A DNA stretch of 64,000 bases, taken from RUG11894 sp964344335 (GTDB lineage Bacteria; Bacillota; Clostridia; Peptostreptococcales; Anaerovoracaceae). The DNA lies in assembly GCA_964344335.1 (NCBI GenBank), contig CAYFMW010000003.1, positions 1 to 64,000 on the forward strand. The letters are read 5' to 3'. Of the stretch, positions 8,787 to 18,128 are shown one piece after another (the first letter of the stretch is position 1; each line of letters starts with the position of its first letter). Made by a program: the position numbers and the translations under genes. Under the pieces are notes generated by a model. It ran no database searches. It was given only the letters and a program-made list of their open reading frames with translations, and was not told the DNA's origin.

Positions 8787-9211
8787 TCCGCCGAGTTGAT
8801 GATCTTGTAATTATTGATGTAATCGCCGAGCTCTTCCTTGTCAGCGGATATGCTGACGACGAAATCCACTTCGTAGCGCTCGGAAATGCTGTCGAGCCTC
8901 TCGAGGAACTCCTCCAAATCCGAAATCTTTACATCCGCATGTCTTAAAATACTGTCTATAAAAATAATCTCTATATCGTGATCCTGAGAAATTATCCCAT
9001 AAATAAAACCGATGTACTCGTCGATATTCGTAATGTGCTCGAAATCCTCCATGCACACGACGCGAATACGATACTTCAGCTCGTACATCAGTCTGTGGTT
9101 CTTATTGATAAATACTACGCTTCCATCGACTTTGCTAAGGCTGTCGTTGGCCATGTCGATCATAGTTTTTGTCTTGCCGCTGCCTTTATGGCCTACCAGC
9201 AACTTCACCAT
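8783..9211 (-). CDS. Small P-loop ATPase-like protein of unknown function
   Basis: 142 aa, a single minimal nucleotide-binding domain. Walker A is at the very start (GHKGSGKT, residues 7-14) and a Walker B-like strand is IEIIFIDSIL (near residue 80). No transmembrane segment, no extra domain. It is the first gene of a two-gene unit with the Nudix CoA hydrolase (4-base overlap) and has its own promoter at 9253-9281. I recognise it only as a small kinase- or ATPase-like fold common in Clostridia; the substrate is unknown. Confidence 0.75.
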   Translation of the reverse strand: MVKLLVGHKGSGKTKTMIDMANDSLSKVDGSVVFINKNHRLMYELKYRIRVVCMEDFEHITNIDEYIGFIYGIISQDHDIEIIFIDSILRHADVKISDLEEFLERLDSISERYEVDFVVSISADKEELGDYINNYKIINSAE

Positions 9212-9252
9212 AGGAATCGCCCCGCTTTCTTTAAAAAATTTAGCTGTACTTA

Positions 9253-9281
9253 ATTATAGCCTGCCCTCGTCTTTTGGGCAA
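9253..9281 (-). promoter_or_regulatory. Sigma-A promoter of the P-loop/Nudix pair
   Basis: On the minus strand TTGCCC (9276-9281), 17 bases, TATAAT (9253-9258), about 41 bases before the ATG at 9211. It separates this pair from rlmN upstream. Confidence 0.7.
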
Positions 9282-9321
9282 GCTCGCTCTGCTATTAATG
9301 TAAAATTTTTGTCAAAGAATT

Positions 9322-10356
9322 CTATATATGTTTGTTCCTGAGCTGTCCGCAGGCCGCGTCGATCTCGCGCCCGAGCGAACGCCGAAGCGTAACGGCTATA
9401 CCTTCTTCCTCGAGGATGCTCTTAAAATGCAGGGCCGCCTTCCGTCCGCTGCCCGCAAGACCGCTTTCCTCAACGGGATTCAAGGGAATCAGATTTATAT
9501 GGCACAGGCTGCCTTTTAGAAGCGCGGCGAGCCTTTTGGCCGTCCCCTCGTCGTCGTTTTTTCCTTCTATCAGTGCGAACTCGTAGCTTACCCGTCTTCC
9601 GGTCTTATCCGCGTGCCTTCGGCAAGCTTTAAGAAGATCGCTCAGCGGATATGCATTTGCAATCGGCATTAGCCTCTCCCTCTCCTCCTGACTTGCCGCA
9701 TGCAGCGATACGGCGAGATTCACCTGGGGAAAATCCTCGGCAAAGCGCTCCATCTGCGGAATCAAGCCGCAGGTCGAGACGGTAATGTTGCGGTAACTGA
9801 GATTGAAACCGTCCGTATCGTGAACCAGCCTCAAAAAATTGCAGAGCTCATCGTAGTTATCGAAGGGCTCTCCGCTACCCATAAGCACCACGCGGCTGAT
9901 CTCCAAACCCGAATGTATTCCGCAGGCGATAAGCTCATCGAGCATTTCCCAGCCCGCAAGTTGCCTCTTTAGCCCGCCCAGGGTCGAAGCGCAGAAGCTG
10001 CAGCCCATGCGGCATCCGACCTGAGTTGAGATGCAGAGTGTATTTCCGTAGGAATAGCGCATCAAAACAGCCTCGCACTTATCTCCCCCGGGCATTACGA
10101 GCAGGAACTTCATGGTGCCGTCCGAACTCTTCTGTACCAGTTCTACCCGGGCTCCATCCCAGCTGAAGCGCTCGTTCAGATCTTCCCTGAGTTTAAGAGA
10201 AAACTCCCTGCAATCGTCGAAGCCGAGGGCGCCCTTGCATATGCGGGAAAAGAGCTGAGTCTCCCGATATGCGGGCAGCCCCATCTCCTTAAATATCCGC
10301 CTTCTTTCTCCTCTCGACAGAGCCTTTATATTTAATTTAATATTGCCCTCACTCAT
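9322..10356 (-). CDS. rlmN: Dual-specificity RNA methyltransferase RlmN
   Basis: Radical SAM enzyme that methylates C2 of A2503 in 23S rRNA and A37 in some tRNAs; 344 aa. The cluster-binding CxxxCxxC is Cys115, Cys119 and Cys122 (GCRMGCSFCAS). The conserved C-terminal cysteine that forms the methyl-bearing intermediate is in DAACGQL near residue 338. SLHAASQEERERLMP and the RVSYEFALIEG segment also fit the family. RlmN and the resistance enzyme Cfr share the fold; chromosomal backbone context and the C-terminal DAACGQL motif favour RlmN. The ATG overlaps the stop of the EamA gene by 4 bases. Confidence 0.92.
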   Translation of the reverse strand: MSEGNIKLNIKALSRGERRRIFKEMGLPAYRETQLFSRICKGALGFDDCREFSLKLREDLNERFSWDGARVELVQKSSDGTMKFLLVMPGGDKCEAVLMRYSYGNTLCISTQVGCRMGCSFCASTLGGLKRQLAGWEMLDELIACGIHSGLEISRVVLMGSGEPFDNYDELCNFLRLVHDTDGFNLSYRNITVSTCGLIPQMERFAEDFPQVNLAVSLHAASQEERERLMPIANAYPLSDLLKACRRHADKTGRRVSYEFALIEGKNDDEGTAKRLAALLKGSLCHINLIPLNPVEESGLAGSGRKAALHFKSILEEEGIAVTLRRSLGREIDAACGQLRNKHI

Positions 10357-11255
10357 TCAATTGCCTCTTCTTTCCCCTGCCCCTCCCGCTTCGAAAAATC
10401 GACATTCATGAGAACTACGGCGATTATCATAAGGACGCCTCCCAGATATTCTCTCCAGCTGACCACTTCGCCGAGCAAAATAATCGCCGCGAGCACGGAA
10501 AAGACCGGCTCCAGCGTAAATATTACACCGACATGGTCGGAACTCGTATACTGCTGTGCGATCGGCTGAATTATAAAGGGTATCGCAGTGGAGAATATTG
10601 CCAGAAAGAGGATGTATCCGACAGTTTTAAGGTCCATGTTAAGAGGGATATTCCACTCCGTTACGAATGCGAATATAGTCAAAAACAATGCCGCAAAGCC
10701 TATCTGGAGTATCCCCATCTGGGTAATGTTCACCCCGGGCTTTGAGACGCAGACCTCCGTATAGCAGATGTCGAATGCATAGCTGATGGCAACGAGCAGA
10801 GCGAGCAGTTCTCCCTTGCCCATCTTAAGATCCCCTCCTGCAAGAGTCATCATGTAGAGGCCTGCCAACGCGAGAAGGAGGCTTACGAAGAACTTCTTTT
10901 CCGGAACGATTTTTCTGAAAAAATAGTTGATAAGCGGAGTTATGACGACGGGGAGGGCGATTATAAAGCTGAAAGTGGTTATGCTGCGGGAATACTTGAT
11001 GCCGTTCATGGCGAAATAATAGACGATTGCCAGCAGAGCGCCCAAAATAACTGCACTCCTGAGGGTAACGGCATTTATTTTTCTAAGCTGCTTGTGCAGG
11101 ACTATCGCCGCAACCACGAAGGCGACGCTGAATCGCAGAGCATTGAGCTGCGAAGGCGTGACGCTGCGCAACGCGAAATCCGCCACGACATTCGCCAAAC
11201 CCCAAAAGAAGGTTATTATCACCAATGCCGCATCAGCCTTTTTTTGATTGTCCAT
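10353..11255 (-). CDS. EamA/DMT-family transporter
   Basis: 300 aa integral membrane protein with about ten hydrophobic helices arranged as two EamA repeats (roughly residues 8-135 and 150-285), the classic drug/metabolite transporter layout. The first repeat begins with VIITFFWGLANVVADFAL, the second carries the FTLEPVFSVLAAIILLGE motif typical of the C-terminal half. Substrate is not predictable: family members export amino acids, nucleosides or other metabolites. It lies 48 bases after holA and overlaps rlmN by 4 bases, so it is probably co-transcribed with both. Confidence 0.88.
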   Translation of the reverse strand: MDNQKKADAALVIITFFWGLANVVADFALRSVTPSQLNALRFSVAFVVAAIVLHKQLRKINAVTLRSAVILGALLAIVYYFAMNGIKYSRSITTFSFIIALPVVITPLINYFFRKIVPEKKFFVSLLLALAGLYMMTLAGGDLKMGKGELLALLVAISYAFDICYTEVCVSKPGVNITQMGILQIGFAALFLTIFAFVTEWNIPLNMDLKTVGYILFLAIFSTAIPFIIQPIAQQYTSSDHVGVIFTLEPVFSVLAAIILLGEVVSWREYLGGVLMIIAVVLMNVDFSKREGQGKEEAIE

Positions 11256-11303
11256 ATCTTCCTTTCCGATAAAGCGCGGACGATGTCCGGGCCTCTCCGC
11301 ATT

Positions 11304-12377
11304 CTAAAGTGCAGCTATAAAGAGCTCCAGACCCGTATAGGCCTCGAGCCTGCCGGCCTTGTAATCCTGCTCTATGCTATAGGCCTCGGATAAAATTCGT
11401 CTGAGTTCCTCTACGCTCCTGCCCCGCGACGCCTCCAAAGCCTTTTTGATTCTGTAGGGATTCTGGCCCATCGACTTCGCCAGCACTCCCTCCCCGGCCC
11501 GCAAGCCCCCCCTTTCCTCAGCCTCGAGCATAACTTCGAGCTGGGAGCAAAGCAAACCCAAAAAGCTTAGAACGGCTCCGTCGCTCTTGGAGGCGGGCTC
11601 GGCGCTGACGCTGCTGTGAAGTATAGATAGGGCGGTGCTTTTCTTGCCGGAGAAGGCCGCATCGAGTATTGCGAAGGCATTTTTTTCCTCGTCGCCCTGC
11701 ATGCAGGACAGAAAATCATCGACGCCGATCTCCTTCTTCTCGGCAAAGGCTGCAGCCTTCGCCAAATCGTTTTTAACATTGTAAAGCGTGTACTCCGAAT
11801 CTCTGCCGCAGTAGCCGCAGGCATCGATATACTGCATTATCGCGGAGGGCGCAGCCGTCCTGTCCATGGACTTAAGCTGATTTGCAATCCAGGAAGCCAG
11901 GGTGGATCTGTCGAGGGGAGTAAAATCGTAAGCTATGCCCGTTTTTAAAATTCGCCTGTACAGGCGCCCGTTCCTGTTCGGATTTTCGCAGCTCATCAGC
12001 AGCATGCAGCTTTCGGGAATATCATCCATATATTCCAGCATCCTCTCCAGCTCCGCGGAACCCATATCCTGAGGATTTGACGAGAGTATGTCCGTGTTCT
12101 TAAGGTAGACGAGTCTCTTAGGCGAAAACACCGGAAGCGTCTCGCAGGCGGCGATTATATCGTCGAGCTGCATCTCCTCGTAAAAAACACTGTAATCCAG
12201 CGCCTGCACGGCATGATTTATCATGTTTTCCCTGAGGTAATCCGCAGCCCAGTTAACGAGGAAATCCTCGTGTCCATGCAGCAGCATCACCGAAGGGTAT
12301 TGTCCGGCGCCGACCAGTTTTACAAGAGTCCGGAAAGGATGTTCTCTATTCATTTTTGAGCTGCCGGAATAAGCCAT
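11304..12377 (-). CDS. holA: DNA polymerase III delta subunit
   Basis: Clamp-loader subunit that opens the beta clamp; 357 aa. The N-terminal domain has the family pattern QYPSVMLLHGHEDFLV and the acidic-aromatic region after it; the middle contains the small helical linker and the C-terminal collar domain ends in EQDYKAGRLEAYTGLELFI. Start choice: the ATG at 12377 has aaagga six to seven bases upstream; an alternative ATG at 12353 overlaps the comEC stop as ATGA and would give a 349-aa protein with a more usual N-terminus (MNREHPF) but no clear ribosome site. Located directly after comEC, a common order in Firmicutes. Confidence 0.9.
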   Translation of the reverse strand: MAYSGSSKMNREHPFRTLVKLVGAGQYPSVMLLHGHEDFLVNWAADYLRENMINHAVQALDYSVFYEEMQLDDIIAACETLPVFSPKRLVYLKNTDILSSNPQDMGSAELERMLEYMDDIPESCMLLMSCENPNRNGRLYRRILKTGIAYDFTPLDRSTLASWIANQLKSMDRTAAPSAIMQYIDACGYCGRDSEYTLYNVKNDLAKAAAFAEKKEIGVDDFLSCMQGDEEKNAFAILDAAFSGKKSTALSILHSSVSAEPASKSDGAVLSFLGLLCSQLEVMLEAEERGGLRAGEGVLAKSMGQNPYRIKKALEASRGRSVEELRRILSEAYSIEQDYKAGRLEAYTGLELFIAAL

Positions 12378-14776
12378 CTTGCATCCTTTGAAGCGTTTTC
12401 GAAAATCATAGAGCCGTCGGCCATGCCCTTGAATGCAAGGGCTCCGTGCTCGTCGACCCTGAGTATAATTATACCCGATTCCGAGAGTAATTCAATGACG
12501 CGCTCCGCAGGATGTCCGTAGCTGTTCCCGCGCACGCAGGATATCAGCGCCGAGCCCGGCCCGGCAGCGGCGAGAAATTCCTCGCCCGTCGACCCCGCGC
12601 TGCCGTGATGGCCGACCTTAAGAAGATCGCAGCGCAGATCCGCCCCCGAATCGAGCAGTAAATTTTCCGTATCCATAGGAATATCGGCCGCCAGAAGCAT
12701 TCGAACGCCATCGATGTGGAGCATGCAGACTATGCAGTTTTCGTTGTCGTCCTGCTGCGGCGGGCTGCCCCGGGGCGGCCCGAGAACCAGGATTCGGGCC
12801 GCCCCCAGCTCCAATTCGTCGCCCGCCGCAAGATATATAATTTCTTCCGCCCGATAGCCCTCCGAAATATCCTCTTCGCCCTCGTAGGCGCAGGAAAAAG
12901 CTATGGTTTTGATGGGCATAATCTGCGAAAGCTGGCGTATCCCCAGCGCATGGTCGCTGTCCGGGTGGGTCACGATTGCAAGCTCCAGCGAGGACACGCC
13001 GTTCTTAAGAAGATAGGGACGGAGGGTCTTCTCGGCGATATTGCTCGTGCGAAAGCCTCCGCCGTCCACAAGCGCATTAAAACCGTCCGAACTTATATGG
13101 ATGCAGTCCCCCTGCCCCACATCGCAGAATACGACGCTCCCGCCCTCCCTGCTCCAGGGAAGATATTCTTCGGCAAGCCCTAAGCCTGCAGGAAGAAGGC
13201 AGGATGATGCAATTATCGCCGAAGCCAGCGCAAGGGTCCTGCCATGCTGCGCTTTTCTGCACATCAGGTATCTTTTCTCAGAGAAAAAATAGAAGAAGAA
13301 ACCGTAATATAGTATCAGCATCCCCAAAGGCGGCGCGGGCAGGGAGATTGCCCCGCCCAGAAATTCCGCTATCTTCATAAGGACGATCAGTATGCGGCAA
13401 AAGAGCCGGGCTATCCCTGAAAATCCCGCGCTAAGAACGCTGCTGCCGAGCATCTCCGAGATAAACATCGCAAGTCCCGCGGGAAGAGCCAGACCCGAGA
13501 CGCCTATTACCGCGGGATTGAGGATAAGTCCCGCGGGGCTGAACATCAGGAAATGATATGCCGCAAGAGGCGCCATGCCGAGCTGCACCGCGAGGCCCGG
13601 AGCCGCGAAATGTCCGAATTTCCGCAAGCGAATGCTCCTCCTTTCGTCCGCCAGCTTCATAAATTTAAGCTCGAACCAGGGCAAGGCTACACCGAGGCTG
13701 TAGGCGGCAAGATATGAAAGTTGAAAACCCGCGTCGAAGAGGCGGTAGGGATTCAGGCACATGAAGACTATCGCTGCCAGCGAAGCTGCACTCAGCATAT
13801 CGTAGCGCCTTCGGAGCTCGAAAGCCGCAATCCGAAGCGTTGCCATCAGAGCTGCCCGCAGCACCGAGGCGGAAAAATTGGAAAGGCAGACATAGCAAAA
13901 CAGAAAGAAAAGCATGGCGCCATGGGTAAACTTGTTTCGCCGCCCTCCGAAGAGCTTCAAAATCGCAGCGCATACGAGACCGACATGCAGGCCGGAGACC
14001 GCGAGCACATGCGCCGCACCGCCCTGCTTAAAACTCTCATACAGATTCTCATCCATATAAGCTTTCTCTCCGAACATCAGGCCGCAGAGCAGAGCGAAGC
14101 TGCGCTCGTCGAAAAATTTTCGGGCCGAGGACAGAAATCTACCCCGGCTCAGCGAGAGAAAGCGCAGCAGCGGAAGCTTCAAGTCGCCCGCCTCAAGCCT
14201 GAAGCGCGATACGCTCATTATCCTGCGGATGCTTCGGGAGCGCAGATATAGAGCGTAATCGAAGCAGCCGAAATTGCGCCTGCCGTCCGGGCGGCTAAGC
14301 TCGCCTTGGAAACGGCAATGCCTTCCGGCAAGACCGTAAACGAACTCCGAGTCCTCCTCCGTCGCCCTCAGCTTTACCAACAGATTTTCCGCTCCGCAGT
14401 CGAGGATTATGTCGTAGCGCCCCTTCCTTATGGAGACGCTCAGGACCGTCCCCTCGGCGCGGGCAACTTCGCCGTCTTCCGCAAGGCCTTCGTATATGCT
14501 CTGCCTTGAACTACAAAGCTTCATCGAAGAAAAGCCCAGAAGAAAGATCAGAAAAAAAATCGGAATATTTTCAGAAAGCAAATACCCGCAGGCAGAGCGA
14601 GGGGATTGCAAATCTACGCCGGCAAAGCGGGCGGATCTCCCGGCCGCGATGCGCCCGAAGACAAAATAAGCAGCTGTGCATATCGCGCACAGCTGCCATA
14701 TCTCTATATCGCTGTAGTATGAAATTACTATGCCTGCCGCCTGAAAGAAGGCGGCGGCCGCGAGCGGTCTGCGCAT
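12350..14776 (-). CDS. comEC: DNA uptake channel ComEC/Rec2
   Basis: 808 aa membrane protein that forms the channel for single-stranded DNA during transformation. An N-terminal DUF4131 region with membrane helices, a central Competence domain (about residues 220-500, beginning near AAHVLAVSGLHVGLV) and a C-terminal metallo-beta-lactamase-like domain (about 525-790) with the metal motif THPDSDHALG and VGHHGSAGS can all be seen, so the protein looks full length. It has its own perfect-consensus promoter at 14804-14832. No other competence genes (comEA, comEB, com pilus) are in the window, so actual competence cannot be judged. Confidence 0.93.
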   Translation of the reverse strand: MRRPLAAAAFFQAAGIVISYYSDIEIWQLCAICTAAYFVFGRIAAGRSARFAGVDLQSPRSACGYLLSENIPIFFLIFLLGFSSMKLCSSRQSIYEGLAEDGEVARAEGTVLSVSIRKGRYDIILDCGAENLLVKLRATEEDSEFVYGLAGRHCRFQGELSRPDGRRNFGCFDYALYLRSRSIRRIMSVSRFRLEAGDLKLPLLRFLSLSRGRFLSSARKFFDERSFALLCGLMFGEKAYMDENLYESFKQGGAAHVLAVSGLHVGLVCAAILKLFGGRRNKFTHGAMLFFLFCYVCLSNFSASVLRAALMATLRIAAFELRRRYDMLSAASLAAIVFMCLNPYRLFDAGFQLSYLAAYSLGVALPWFELKFMKLADERRSIRLRKFGHFAAPGLAVQLGMAPLAAYHFLMFSPAGLILNPAVIGVSGLALPAGLAMFISEMLGSSVLSAGFSGIARLFCRILIVLMKIAEFLGGAISLPAPPLGMLILYYGFFFYFFSEKRYLMCRKAQHGRTLALASAIIASSCLLPAGLGLAEEYLPWSREGGSVVFCDVGQGDCIHISSDGFNALVDGGGFRTSNIAEKTLRPYLLKNGVSSLELAIVTHPDSDHALGIRQLSQIMPIKTIAFSCAYEGEEDISEGYRAEEIIYLAAGDELELGAARILVLGPPRGSPPQQDDNENCIVCMLHIDGVRMLLAADIPMDTENLLLDSGADLRCDLLKVGHHGSAGSTGEEFLAAAGPGSALISCVRGNSYGHPAERVIELLSESGIIILRVDEHGALAFKGMADGSMIFENASKDARWLIPAAQK

Positions 14777-14803
14777 TGCCTGCCGCTCCCGCCTCCCGTG
14801 ACT

Positions 14804-14832
14804 ATTATAGTGTACGGGCAGACATTTGTCAA
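14804..14832 (-). promoter_or_regulatory. Perfect-consensus sigma-A promoter before comEC
   Basis: On the minus strand TTGACA (14827-14832), exactly 17 bases, TATAAT (14804-14809). All twelve consensus positions match and the spacing is ideal. It lies in the 111-base gap between the PBP gene and comEC, about 28 bases before the ATG. Confidence 0.9.
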
Positions 14833-14887
14833 TATCTGTAAATTTCCGCTTCCCGACAGCGCAGCTGCCGCCTCCCCGGCGAAGCTC

Positions 14888-17800
14888 CTACCAGTTCGGA
14901 TCTTGCGGGTCGGTTCCCCAGGTGCTCGGATCGTAGGGATTGAACTCGCCCGGATCGTAGATCTCGGGTTCGTCTTCGCCCGGTTCGCTTCCGGGATCCG
15001 GCTCCGTCGGGATGGTTTCTCCACCTATCGTCTCGCCGTAGCTGAATCCTTCTTCCGTCTCGTAGAGGGGCGAAACCTCGTATACATCCGGCGAGGGATT
15101 ATGCAGCGGGCAGTAATACTCCGGGGCATCGTGTATGGCATCCGGCTCGGAATCTATCTTAAGATCCTTGAACTTATAAAGGACCAGCAGTTTCTCCCAG
15201 GAGCTGCCTCCCGGTCTTATTATGGCAAGTTTGTCGAAAGTTATCGGACAGAATGGAGTCGCCAGATAGCCGCTCTCGGCACAGACATGTACCATGACAT
15301 GGGCATCATCTTCCTCCGTAGGAACCGTTCCCTTAATAAACTTCTCCGTAAGTGCAACAGCTCTTTGGTCCATCTTGGAAAGCTCGCCCATCAGCTTGCC
15401 GGAATATCTGTCGACGGTAGCGGTCTCAAACTCACCCCGCATCTCGAATTCCTGCCTCTCGTACATGGCGCCGACCTGCTCCATCACCGCCGCCCAAATC
15501 TTGGCGGCCGCCCCCGAACCCCTATCCAGAGATATGTTCACATCGTTCCCTATCCAGGTAGATCCGGAATGCTGAGGAGTGTAGCCGCAGAACCACAGGT
15601 CGTATCTTTCGGAGGTGGTTCCGGTCTTCCCGGCGGAAGGCTGAGAAACAAGCTTTGCGCTCGTCGCCAAACCGTTGGTGACCGAAGTCCTGAGTATATC
15701 GCCCATCAGCGAAGCCACCGATTCGTCGAATACCCTGCGAGTAATCGGGTCCTTTCTGAGGATTATATCCCCGCGCTTATTCGTGACCGTCGTGTATACG
15801 CTGGGCTCCGTATATAATCCGTAATTTGCTATGGTCTCGTATGCTACCGTCATCTCCAGAGGCGAAATACCCTTGGTCATGCCGCCGAGGGCCAGGGCGG
15901 ATGCGTTTACATCGTTGACCGGCCCGGATGTTACAAGGCTGGTTACTCCCATATTCTGAATCGCATCCACGCACCACTGAGGATCCATCTCGGTGAAGAG
16001 CTGCACCGCGCAGCAGTTTATAGACAGCTCAACCGCCTTGCGCATGTTTACTATTCCTTTATAGCCGTCATACCAGTTCTTGGGCCAGGGCTTTCCCTTC
16101 TCTTCTTCACCGGCCAGATCGATTGCACCCAGAGGACCGACATTGATGGGGCGGTCATCCAGCGGCGAGGCCGCCGTCCAGGGACCTCTGCCGTCCAAAC
16201 CTGCCTGAAGAGCGGGCGCATAGATGGTCAGGGGCTTAATTGCGGAGCCGGGCTGTCTCGGAGAAATGGCTCTGTTGTAGAGAAGTTTGCCTTCTATCTC
16301 CCTGCCGCCTATCATTGCGACGACATGACCCGTCCCGTTTTCGATCAGTACAGTTGAAGACTGGGGCTGTATAACGGCCTGCTTGAGGACATAGTAATCC
16401 TTGCCCAAAATCAGCCCTCCGTCCTCAGACTTGACCAGAACTTCCGGATGATCCTTGAAGAAAGCCGCGCTTATTATCAGGTCTCCGTCCTCGGTCTTGC
16501 GCTTGTACTTGGCATCGATCTTCCAGACTCCGCTCTCCCTGGTGTACAGGAAGCCTTCGACAATCTCGTAGAGAGGCTTAAACTCTATATTCATGTCTTC
16601 CTTTTCGTTAAATACCGTCCGGAAGAAGTTGAGCCTGCCTCCTCCGAATATCGTGAGGCTGCCGTCCGCCGCGAAGGAAAACTCATCTTTGTTCAACTTG
16701 AAACTCCCGTCCTCGTCGAACATGTACTCGGAAGAATAGAGCAAAATCCTGCCCGTATCCGATATTATATTCCCGTTCTTATCCTTTTTATATGCACCGG
16801 GCGAGGGGAAGTTTTCGGGATTCCTATAGACCTCTTCCAGTATATTCTGTATGTCCGGGTTGAGAGTGGTATTGATTTTTAACCCTCCGCTGTAAATCAA
16901 ATCGTCCGCAGCTTTATCGTCGTAGCCCGCGGCGATTAAATCCTTCCTCACTTGGCTTACGACATAGTCCGTAAAGTAAGACCTGTCGCTCGTCGCGACA
17001 TGTATACCGCTGCCCGGATTTATGTATCTGCGCAGGGTTTTGGCGTCGGCGGCCTTATACTGAGCATCGCTGATCTTCCCCTGCTCGTGCATGAGCCTGA
17101 GCACCAGAGCCAATCTACTCTCGCAGGTGCTGTTGTAATAGGTGGTATATTCCGCATCCTGTGTAACTATATCGAGCAGGCCGGGGTTCACAATATTCGA
17201 AGTCTCTATGCGCTTTAGAGGCGCAAGTTTGTTGGGAGACTTCGGAAGCGCAGCAAGACAGGCAGACTCTATAAGCCCCAGATCCTTGGCATCCTTGCCG
17301 AAATAGGCCTGGGCGGCGGCCTGTATTCCGTTGGAGTTGAAGCCGAGGTATATAGTATTCAGGTAGGCTTCGATGATCTGCTCCTTGGAGAGATTGCGCT
17401 CCAATATTACAGTGTAATACGCCTCTATTATCTTCCTGTCTATGGTCCTCTGACTTTTTTTGTCGGGCAGATAGAGATTCCTCGCCAACTGCTGAGTGAT
17501 GGTCGAAGTTCCACCTATCCTCTCGCCGCTCTTCAGTGAATCCACCACGGCACCGACGATGCGCACATAGTTGAAGCCCTTGTGCTCCTTGAAAGTCTTA
17601 TCCTCTATAGCAATAAAGGCGTCGATGAGAACCTGCGGAATCTCGTCGTAGGCCAGGTTCGTTCTAAGAGAATCTCCTCTGTAGATGTTGTCGAGAACAT
17701 TACCCTTGCTGTCCAGGACAACAGAATTCTCGGAGAGCAGGTCGTAGAGGTTGTCCGGATTTATCTCCGGAACCCCCCTTATTATGTCGCGCACCTTGAC

Positions 17801-18124
17801 AAAGACCACGGACGCGGCCGCAATAGCAACAATCATAAAGGTGAGGAAGAGTCCCAGTATAATCTTCCAGAATATTCTGCCCTTCCTTTTCTTCTTATCC
17901 TTCTTGGGACGCGCCTTTGAAGATCTGCTTCTCGCGCTTCTTTCCGTACTGCTCATTTCATCCTTTTCTATACGCATGCTTTCAGCTGTGTCCGCCTGCG
18001 CAGCTGTAAAACCTCCCGGCGGATCCGCTTGCGCCGCAGGGGAATTTTCCTTGAAGTCCCTCTTCATCTTCTCGAAGGCCCTCAGCACTTCCTCCTCATG
18101 CTTCTTTCCGTAATTATCATCCAT
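14888..18124 (-). CDS. Class A penicillin-binding protein (PBP1A-type, transglycosylase/transpeptidase)
   Basis: Bifunctional peptidoglycan synthase, 1078 aa from the ATG at 18124, which follows a gaggga ribosome site; a TTG at 18139 in the same frame is less likely. A long charged cytoplasmic tail is followed by one membrane helix (about residues 85-108), the GT51 transglycosylase domain with its catalytic Glu in AIEDKTF and the GGTSTITQQLARN motif, and a transpeptidase domain with SAIK (in RQPGSAIKP), SIN and KTGTT. The C-terminal tail after the transpeptidase is acidic and Pro-rich (EPDPGSEPGEDEPE) and probably disordered. The start lies a few bases past the ftsY stop (18129). Confidence 0.95.
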   Translation of the reverse strand: MDDNYGKKHEEEVLRAFEKMKRDFKENSPAAQADPPGGFTAAQADTAESMRIEKDEMSSTERSARSRSSKARPKKDKKKRKGRIFWKIILGLFLTFMIVAIAAASVVFVKVRDIIRGVPEINPDNLYDLLSENSVVLDSKGNVLDNIYRGDSLRTNLAYDEIPQVLIDAFIAIEDKTFKEHKGFNYVRIVGAVVDSLKSGERIGGTSTITQQLARNLYLPDKKSQRTIDRKIIEAYYTVILERNLSKEQIIEAYLNTIYLGFNSNGIQAAAQAYFGKDAKDLGLIESACLAALPKSPNKLAPLKRIETSNIVNPGLLDIVTQDAEYTTYYNSTCESRLALVLRLMHEQGKISDAQYKAADAKTLRRYINPGSGIHVATSDRSYFTDYVVSQVRKDLIAAGYDDKAADDLIYSGGLKINTTLNPDIQNILEEVYRNPENFPSPGAYKKDKNGNIISDTGRILLYSSEYMFDEDGSFKLNKDEFSFAADGSLTIFGGGRLNFFRTVFNEKEDMNIEFKPLYEIVEGFLYTRESGVWKIDAKYKRKTEDGDLIISAAFFKDHPEVLVKSEDGGLILGKDYYVLKQAVIQPQSSTVLIENGTGHVVAMIGGREIEGKLLYNRAISPRQPGSAIKPLTIYAPALQAGLDGRGPWTAASPLDDRPINVGPLGAIDLAGEEEKGKPWPKNWYDGYKGIVNMRKAVELSINCCAVQLFTEMDPQWCVDAIQNMGVTSLVTSGPVNDVNASALALGGMTKGISPLEMTVAYETIANYGLYTEPSVYTTVTNKRGDIILRKDPITRRVFDESVASLMGDILRTSVTNGLATSAKLVSQPSAGKTGTTSERYDLWFCGYTPQHSGSTWIGNDVNISLDRGSGAAAKIWAAVMEQVGAMYERQEFEMRGEFETATVDRYSGKLMGELSKMDQRAVALTEKFIKGTVPTEEDDAHVMVHVCAESGYLATPFCPITFDKLAIIRPGGSSWEKLLVLYKFKDLKIDSEPDAIHDAPEYYCPLHNPSPDVYEVSPLYETEEGFSYGETIGGETIPTEPDPGSEPGEDEPEIYDPGEFNPYDPSTWGTDPQDPNW

Positions 18125-18128
18125 AACT

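Noticed and set aside
9322..10356. Cfr-type antibiotic resistance methyltransferase
   Set aside because: The protein keeps the RlmN C-terminal pattern and sits in a housekeeping operon; no sign of transfer.
13077..13262. Small antisense frames inside comEC and similar shadow frames
   Set aside because: They lie within intact genes, lack ribosome sites and show skewed composition (Arg, Ser, Pro rich).
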